NCBI RefSeq assembly: GCF_030146175.1
Contig: NZ_JASLCE010000135.1
Span: 1-10,108 of the forward strand
DNA from: Flavobacterium sp.
Lineage (GTDB): Bacteria > Bacteroidota > Bacteroidia > Flavobacteriales > Flavobacteriaceae
Direction: 5' to 3'
Length of the DNA: 10,108 bases
Below are positions 5,457 through 10,108 of the stretch, one piece after another (positions within the stretch are counted from its first letter, which is position 1; each line of letters begins with the position of its first letter). Below the pieces are notes generated by a model. That model made no database searches, had not been told where the DNA came from, and saw nothing but the letters and a program-made list of their open reading frames with translations. A program made the position numbers and the translations under genes.

Positions 5457-6845
5457 TTAATTCTTTTTCACGATTTGTGCCATCAATTCGGCTTCGGTGA
5501 CTAATTTTCCGTTGGAATAAGCACTGGCCTGCATATGACAAATTCCTCTTCGGATTGGTGACAACAGGTCTAATTTGAATACCAGTGTATCGCCCGGCAA
5601 TACTTTATTTTTAAATTTCACATTGTCAATTTTCATAAAGTAAGTCAGGTAATTTTCCGGATCCGGAACCGAACTTAAAATAAGGATTCCTCCGGTTTGT
5701 GCCATCGCTTCCACGATTAAAACACCCGGCATAACCGGCGCTCCAGGGAAGTGACCTACGAAGAAATCTTCGTTCATCGTTACATTTTTCAAACCAACCA
5801 CATGCGAATCGGACATTTCCAGAATTCGGTCTACCAACAAAAATGGCGGACGGTGTGGCAACATAGACATAATTTTAGTTACGTCCATTAACGGTTCTTT
5901 GTGAAGATCGTATACCGGAACCTGATTGCGTTGTTCTGTTTTAATAATTTTCGACATTTTTTTCGCAAATTGCGTGTTTACATAGTGTCCCGGTTTATTT
6001 GCGATTACTTTCCCTTTAATTCGGGTTCCGATTAAAGCCAAATCACCAACCACATCCAATAGTTTGTGACGGGCGGCTTCGTTCGGGTAATGTAACGTCA
6101 GGTTATCTAAAATTCCGTTTGGTTTTACGGAAATTTTTTCTTTTCCGAATGCTACTTTTAAACGCTCCATTGTTTCCTGCGATATTTCTTTATCTACATA
6201 AACAATAGCATTGTTCAGGTCGCCTCCTTTTATCAATCCGTGTTCCAACAAACTTTCCAGTTCGTGTAGGAAACTAAATGTTCTACAATCTGCGATTTCG
6301 GTTTTAAATTCACCGATAGATTTCATGGTAGCATTTTGCGTTCCCAATACTTTGGTTCCGAAATCAACCATAGTGGTTACCTGATATTCATCGGCCGGCA
6401 TCACAATAATCTCGCTACCCGTTGCTTCGTCGGTATAGGAAATCACTTCTTTTACCACATAAACATTTCGTTCGGCATTTTGTTCTTCAACACCCGCTTT
6501 TTCGATTGCTTCAACAAAATATTTGGATGAACCATCCATAATAGGCGGTTCTGAAGCATCTAATTCGATGATTACATTGTCAATATCACACCCTACCAAA
6601 GCGGCAAGTACGTGTTCGGAGGTTTGAATCTTAACGCCTTTCTTTTCAAGGTTGGTTCCTCTTTGCGTATTTACAACATAGTTGGCATCCGCTTCAATGA
6701 TCGGCTGTCCTTCCAAGTCTACACGTATAAAGGTGTAACCATTATTCACAGGAGCCGGTTTAAAGGTCATGGTTACTTCCTGACCTGTATGGAGCCCTAC
6801 TCCTTTTAATGAAATTTCGTTTTTAATGGTTGTTTGCTTAACCAT
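5457..6845 (-). CDS. lpxC/fabZ: Bifunctional UDP-3-O-acyl-GlcNAc deacetylase / 3-hydroxyacyl-ACP dehydratase
   Basis: A 462-residue natural fusion, well known in Bacteroidota. Residues 1 to about 300 are LpxC, the zinc deacetylase that commits the pathway. Glu77 and His78 lie in SEHVLAAL, the other zinc ligands are His260 and Asp264 in HKLLDVVGD, and the catalytic histidine region is PGHYVN with His287. After a short linker, about 318-462 is FabZ, which dehydrates 3-hydroxyacyl-ACP during fatty acid elongation. It shows LPHRPPFLLVDR (329-340), His365 in GHFPGAPVMPG and Glu379 in LIVEAMAQ. Both halves appear catalytically intact. Because the two halves compete for 3-hydroxyacyl-ACP either directly or through LpxA, the fusion ties lipid A and phospholipid output together at equal dosage. 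The start at MVKQTTIKNE fits the usual LpxC N-terminus. It lies 27 bp after lpxD. Confidence 0.98.
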   Translation of the reverse strand: MVKQTTIKNEISLKGVGLHTGQEVTMTFKPAPVNNGYTFIRVDLEGQPIIEADANYVVNTQRGTNLEKKGVKIQTSEHVLAALVGCDIDNVIIELDASEPPIMDGSSKYFVEAIEKAGVEEQNAERNVYVVKEVISYTDEATGSEIIVMPADEYQVTTMVDFGTKVLGTQNATMKSIGEFKTEIADCRTFSFLHELESLLEHGLIKGGDLNNAIVYVDKEISQETMERLKVAFGKEKISVKPNGILDNLTLHYPNEAARHKLLDVVGDLALIGTRIKGKVIANKPGHYVNTQFAKKMSKIIKTEQRNQVPVYDLHKEPLMDVTKIMSMLPHRPPFLLVDRILEMSDSHVVGLKNVTMNEDFFVGHFPGAPVMPGVLIVEAMAQTGGILILSSVPDPENYLTYFMKIDNVKFKNKVLPGDTLVFKLDLLSPIRRGICHMQASAYSNGKLVTEAELMAQIVKKN

Positions 6846-6872
6846 GGCTTAAATTTTGGTTTTATTTTGTTG

Positions 6873-7889
6873 CTATTTTTTTCGTTTTAAGTCTTCGATA
6901 TCTTTTACGATTTTCGGCAGGTTTTTAAAGACCACATAGGATTTGCTAAAATCGCCGTAATTAAACGCCGGACTTCCCTGTATGGTTTCAAAATCTTTTA
7001 CACTTCGGGATACTCCGGATTGTGCCTGTATCTTAACATTGTTTCCAATCGTAATATGACCTACGATACCCACTTGTCCGCCAATCATACAATTTTTACC
7101 GATTTTAGTCGATCCGGCTACTCCGGTTTGCGATGCGATAACGGTATTTTCGCCGATCTCGACATTATGTGCAATTTGTATCTGATTGTCCAGTTTTACC
7201 CCTTTACGGATAACAGTCGATCCTAACGTTGCACGGTCGATTGTAGTACAAGCACCGATGTCGACATTGTCTTCGATGATCACATTTCCAATTTGCGGTA
7301 CCTTATTATAAACGCCTTCTTCGTTTGGTGCAAAACCAAAACCGTCGGAACCGATAATAGATCCGGAATGGATCACACATTTTTTACCGATTTCGGTTTC
7401 GGAATAAACCCGTACTCCGGCAAATAATATAGTATCATCGCCAATCGTCACATTGTCGCCAACAAAACTATTCGGGTAAATCTTTACATTATTTCCGATT
7501 TTCACATTGGCACCGATATAACAAAAGCTTCCCAAATACAGGTTTTCCCCGTACGTTACATTATCTGAAATAACCGAAGGCTGTTCGATTCCGGACTTCA
7601 TCAGTTTTACCTGATTGTAATACTCCAGTAATTTGGAAAAGGATTTATAGGCATCTTCTACTTTAATAAGTGTCGTTGTAAGCTCCTGTTCCGGTTCGAA
7701 AGTAGCATTAACGATTGTAATCGTGGCCTGTGTGGTATATATATAATTAAGGTATTTCGGATTGGCTAAAAAAGTTAACGATCCCTCCGTACCTTCTTCT
7801 ATTTTTGCTAATTTATAGACTTCGGCCGCGGGATTCCCAACAACTACTCCTTCTAAAATACCTGCAATTTGTTCAGCTGTAAATTTCAT
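6873..7889 (-). CDS. lpxD: UDP-3-O-(3-hydroxyacyl)glucosamine N-acyltransferase
   Basis: LpxD adds the second 3-hydroxyacyl chain, to the 2-amino group, in the third step of lipid A synthesis. The 338-residue length is normal. An N-terminal uridine-binding domain (about 1-100) is followed by the hexapeptide beta-helix (about 105-295) and a C-terminal helix rich in Lys and Asp that in the family helps dock ACP. His241 in [13 protein letters not shown] corresponds to catalytic E. coli His239, and His278 in [12 protein letters not shown] to His276. The pantetheine-pocket signature [13 protein letters not shown] (180-192) is present. With both histidines kept, this copy is the likely canonical LpxD of the window, as against the paralogue at 3060-3998. 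It sits 24 bp after the HD gene and 27 bp before lpxC/fabZ. Confidence 0.96.
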   Translation of the reverse strand: MKFTAEQIAGILEGVVVGNPAAEVYKLAKIEEGTEGSLTFLANPKYLNYIYTTQATITIVNATFEPEQELTTTLIKVEDAYKSFSKLLEYYNQVKLMKSGIEQPSVISDNVTYGENLYLGSFCYIGANVKIGNNVKIYPNSFVGDNVTIGDDTILFAGVRVYSETEIGKKCVIHSGSIIGSDGFGFAPNEEGVYNKVPQIGNVIIEDNVDIGACTTIDRATLGSTVIRKGVKLDNQIQIAHNVEIGENTVIASQTGVAGSTKIGKNCMIGGQVGIVGHITIGNNVKIQAQSGVSRSVKDFETIQGSPAFNYGDFSKSYVVFKNLPKIVKDIEDLKRKK

Positions 7890-7913
7890 CCCGACAAAAA
7901 TATAAAATTTAAT

Positions 7914-9155
7914 TTAATCTAAACTTCCTAAAAGTACTTTTGGAAAACAGATATAATATTTGGTAACCGGTTTGGACAGGGCTTTCAGATTCATTTGGTC
8001 GGATGCTTCGACAACATCTTCCACAGTTCGGTCTTTTTTCAGGATACGAATTGGCTCTCCGGCTTTATTATACGCCTGATTTTTAATTTTTCCTTTAAAA
8101 ACAAAATACTCCGCCTCTTTTTCCGTCATTGGATGCAAAGCCAGCCATTTCTTTTTAAGGACTTCCACATCCGAATTTTCAACTTTTTCGGACACCATGC
8201 GAATCTTAAGCAAATCACGATTAATAATCATTTTACTTAAGGAAGCCAACACGAAGTCATCGTGAAACTGCCATGTTTTAATCGCACTCATAATATCAAA
8301 GTCATCCAATTGAGCAAATTTGTCCAATATGTCGTTATCAAAATCGTTCAATGTCACCTTATGTGTCATAAAAAATTGTAACGGCTTACTGCATTCCGGA
8401 ACCTGACCTTTTTGTGCCAGTTCTTTAGCACGCTTTAATATCTTGGTCAGTATCAACTCTGCCACCACACTGGTTTTATGCAAATACGCCTGCCAATACA
8501 TTAGTCGTCGGGCGCCCAGAAATTTTTCTACCGAATAAATTCCTTTTTCTTCGATAACCAATAAGTCATTTTCTACGTTCATCATCTGGATCAGACGTTC
8601 GGAATTGATATTTCCCTCGGCTACACCGCTGTAAAAACTATCCCGTTTCAGGTAATCCAAACGATCCATATCCAACTGACTTGAGATAAGCTGCAACATA
8701 AACTGTCGGTGATAATCCCCTTTAAATACCTGAATCGCCAAACTTAGCTTCCCTTCAAACTCTTCGTTTAAACGGTTCATAAACAGCATTGAAATTTCCT
8801 CATGATGTACATCTTCTACAATACTGTGTTCCATCGCATGTGAAAAAGGACCATGGCCAATATCGTGTAATAAAATGGCAATATACAAAGCCGTTTCCTC
8901 CTCGTCCGAAATAACAACACCTTTAAAACGCAATACCTGAACCGCTTTTTGCATGATATGCATACATCCCAGGGCATGATGAAAACGGGTATGATGCGCT
9001 CCGGGATAAACCAGGTAGGACATCCCCATTTGCGAAATACGTCGCAATCGTTGAAAATAAGGATGCTGAATCAGGTCGTAAATTAAGGTATTGGGAATGG
9101 TAATAAAACCATATATAGGATCATTCAGAATTTTAAGCTTATTGATTTGGCTCAC
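7914..9155 (-). CDS. HD-domain phosphohydrolase, SAMHD1/dGTPase-like
   Basis: This 413-residue soluble protein has the metal-site pattern of the SAMHD1/deoxynucleoside triphosphate triphosphohydrolase group. His60 is in RFHHALG, His97-Asp98 in LLHDIGHGPFSH and Asp164 in LDMDRLDYLKRD, matching SAMHD1 His167, His206-Asp207 and Asp311. Tyr168 and Asp172 match SAMHD1 Tyr315 and Asp319. Members hydrolyse dNTPs or other phosphoesters; this one's substrate is not known. The start appears to be GTG at 9155. The next upstream in-frame codons reach a stop 12-14 bases away without an ATG, and the residues from SQINKLKILNDPIYGFI already match the family N-terminus. It is the first gene of the minus-strand run and carries a promoter-like box just upstream. 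Confidence 0.92.
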   Translation of the reverse strand: MSQINKLKILNDPIYGFITIPNTLIYDLIQHPYFQRLRRISQMGMSYLVYPGAHHTRFHHALGCMHIMQKAVQVLRFKGVVISDEEETALYIAILLHDIGHGPFSHAMEHSIVEDVHHEEISMLFMNRLNEEFEGKLSLAIQVFKGDYHRQFMLQLISSQLDMDRLDYLKRDSFYSGVAEGNINSERLIQMMNVENDLLVIEEKGIYSVEKFLGARRLMYWQAYLHKTSVVAELILTKILKRAKELAQKGQVPECSKPLQFFMTHKVTLNDFDNDILDKFAQLDDFDIMSAIKTWQFHDDFVLASLSKMIINRDLLKIRMVSEKVENSDVEVLKKKWLALHPMTEKEAEYFVFKGKIKNQAYNKAGEPIRILKKDRTVEDVVEASDQMNLKALSKPVTKYYICFPKVLLGSLD

Positions 9156-9176
9156 CGTATAATTGAATTAGATTAA

Positions 9177-9184
9177 CAAATATA
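9177..9184 (-). promoter_or_regulatory. Putative -7 box of the HD-lpxD-lpxC/fabZ-lpxA transcript
   Basis: On the minus strand TATATTTG matches TAnnTTTG exactly, 21 bases before the GTG start at 9155, so the leader would be short (about 15 nt). A TTG occurs 24 bases upstream of the box, a little further than the usual 17-23 spacing. Confidence 0.5.
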
Positions 9185-9280
9185 AAATAAAAAACAGAAA
9201 ATTATTTTCAATTTCCATCATATTTCAAGTTACCTCCGGTATACCCTTAAAATTACCTGCGCGAATATTTTTACAAAATA

Positions 9281-9291
9281 CGCATTTTGCG
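9281..9291. promoter_or_regulatory. Palindromic site 1, CGCATTTTGCG
   Basis: CGCA and TGCG flank TTT symmetrically. It overlaps a second inverted repeat, CAAAAT-ACGC-ATTTTG, at 9274-9289. The same 11-mer occurs inverted at 9367-9377. It lies in the divergent region between the HD gene and the fibre-like gene, so operator function is plausible but unproven. Confidence 0.4.
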
Positions 9292-9339
9292 AATAAAAAA
9301 GTAAAACCACCTGCTTTTTGAATAAGTTTTTTACCTAAA

Positions 9340-9352
9340 TTAGTAGTACTAA
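9340..9352. promoter_or_regulatory. Palindrome TTAGTA-G-TACTAA
   Basis: A perfect 6-bp-arm palindrome with a single central base sits between the two CGCATTTTGCG sites and 75 bp before the fibre-like gene's start. This size and symmetry suit a dimeric regulator. It could be chance in AT-rich DNA. Confidence 0.3.
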
Positions 9353-9366
9353 ATCACATAGTTATA

Positions 9367-9377
9367 CGCAAAATGCG
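9367..9377. promoter_or_regulatory. Palindromic site 2, inverse of site 1
   Basis: CGCAAAATGCG is the exact reverse complement of site 1 at 9281-9291. The two centres are 86 bp apart, about eight helical turns. The flanks also agree partly (ATACGC and GCGAAT in site 1, ATCGC and GCGTAT in inverted site 2). Confidence 0.4.
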
Positions 9378-9426
9378 ATTTATTAGAATTTCGAGATCTA
9401 TTATCAACTTCTAATTTTTGCCGAAT

Positions 9427-10108
9427 ATGAGATTGCCCCTTCTTTTTACCGTAGCTATATCCTGTGTTTCCGTATCGGCTCAAGTCGGCATCGGAACTAC
9501 GACTCCGAAATCGAGTCTGGATATTTCCATCGCAAACAGCCTAACTCCTGCAAATACCGATGGAATTTTAGTACCTAGAGTCAATAATTTTCCGGCTTCA
9601 AATCCAGTTACAGCCGGATTAATGATTTATTTGGACGACACCGACAACAACGACCCACAACCCGACGGTTTTTATTTTTGGAACAAAACCAAATGGAATT
9701 ATGTTTCCGGATGGAATTATTATGGCAATGAAGGTACTTCACCTTCTACTGCTGCTATCGGAGTGGCCGCAAATGGCGATTATATCGGCACAAAAGACAA
9801 TGCCGATTTTATTGTCGGCACCAATGGATTGGAACGACTTCGCATTACGGCTGCCGGAAATATTGCCATTGGAAAAACCAACCCAACCAAACGCCTGGAG
9901 ATTAATGCTAATAATGATTATATAAAATTTGAAAATCTTGCCACCAAAACGACGACGACCAAAACTTTTTTTATGGTGCGCGACGCGAATAACGAAGTCG
10001 GTTTGTCGGAAGTGGAAAACGTAGCGGGACAATTAATCCGTATCGGACTCAACACCGCCGCATACGACACCACCGAAAAGGCCATCCGTTTTAAAGACAA
10101 TAATGACG
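9427..10108 (+). CDS. Secreted fibre-like surface protein, N-terminal part (runs off the right edge)
   Basis: The frame opens at ATG 9427 and stays open for 227 codons to the window edge. The N-terminus MRLPLLFTVAISCVSVSAQ looks like a signal peptide with cleavage near residue 18. It is followed by VGIGTTTPKSSLDI (20-33), a module widespread at the start of secreted Bacteroidota proteins that resemble phage tail fibres. A related module, IAIGKTNPTKRLEI, recurs at 146-159 after GTNGLERLRITAAGN (131-145). A GFYFWNKTKWNYV segment (81-93) is also typical. The protein is rich in Asn, Asp and Thr and has no membrane helix after the signal. No C-terminal secretion or endosialidase-chaperone domain can be judged because the end is missing. 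It is divergent from the HD gene. Precise function is unknown; surface adhesion or host interaction is a guess. Confidence 0.85.
   Translation, partial: MRLPLLFTVAISCVSVSAQVGIGTTTPKSSLDISIANSLTPANTDGILVPRVNNFPASNPVTAGLMIYLDDTDNNDPQPDGFYFWNKTKWNYVSGWNYYGNEGTSPSTAAIGVAANGDYIGTKDNADFIVGTNGLERLRITAAGNIAIGKTNPTKRLEINANNDYIKFENLATKTTTTKTFFMVRDANNEVGLSEVENVAGQLIRIGLNTAAYDTTEKAIRFKDNND

Noticed and set aside
5446..5541. Upstream extension of lpxA to an ATG at 5541
   Set aside because: It would add 32 residues with no LpxA similarity and overlap the conserved FabZ C-terminus. The ATG at 5445 gives the standard 261-residue protein beginning at the usual place.
6336..8240. Plus-strand open frames at 6336-6530, 6612-6809, 7020-7226 and 7995-8240
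   Set aside because: They are antisense to lpxC/fabZ, lpxD and the HD gene, with no domain or start signal of their own.
9412..9420. TAATTTTTG as a promoter box for the fibre-like gene
   Set aside because: It has three bases between TA and TTTG instead of two and ends only 6 bases before the ATG, so transcription would start inside the gene.
9701..10100. Frames at 9701-9925 (plus), 9739-10032 (minus) and 9918-10100 (minus)
   Set aside because: They overlap the signal-peptide-bearing fibre-like gene, whose frame is open from 9427 to the edge and has recognisable modules.

Overview
The window looks like a chromosomal segment of a Bacteroidota bacterium, most likely a Flavobacterium-like member of the Flavobacteriaceae. 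Support comes from the AT-rich intergenic DNA, the absence of clear Shine-Dalgarno sequences, TAnnTTTG-type -7 boxes, the fused lpxC/fabZ gene typical of this phylum, and a secreted 'VGIGTTTP' fibre-like protein of a kind common there. The genus is inferred from gene style and was not confirmed by any search.

Layout. Positions 1-160 (minus) hold the 5' part of an unrecognised gene. A divergent AT-rich region then leads to two plus-strand genes: a Crp/Fnr-type regulator (355-891) and a DinB-like protein (948-1502). The convergent gap 1503-1725 contains a perfect 15-bp inverted repeat, a hairpin terminator for sucD, and a second, diverged copy of the sucD 3' end plus its terminator region. From 1726 to 9155 everything is on the minus strand. 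In transcription order it reads: HD-domain phosphohydrolase, lpxD, lpxC/fabZ, lpxA, efp, a second lpxD-like acyltransferase, an NTF2-like protein, then sucD. Beyond a 271-bp divergent intergenic region with paired palindromes, a secreted fibre-like protein starts on the plus strand at 9427 and runs off the end.

How the genes work together. LpxA, LpxC and LpxD carry out the first three committed steps of lipid A synthesis: O-acylation, deacetylation and N-acylation of UDP-GlcNAc. The FabZ domain fused to LpxC draws on the same 3-hydroxyacyl-ACP pool, but for fatty acid elongation. The HD protein, EF-P and SucD are housekeeping proteins for nucleotide or phosphoester hydrolysis, translation and the TCA cycle. 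The first four genes are separated by 11-27 bp, which suggests one transcript. A strong hairpin between efp and the second lpxD-like gene, and a promoter-like box before sucD, suggest that the run is divided into sub-units.

Most of the window is recognisable core metabolism. I see no defence system, CRISPR array, transposase, rRNA or tRNA. The less ordinary points are the lpxD paralogue that lacks a second conserved histidine, the hairpin that splits the operon, the partial duplication of the sucD end, and the palindromes upstream of the fibre-like gene.
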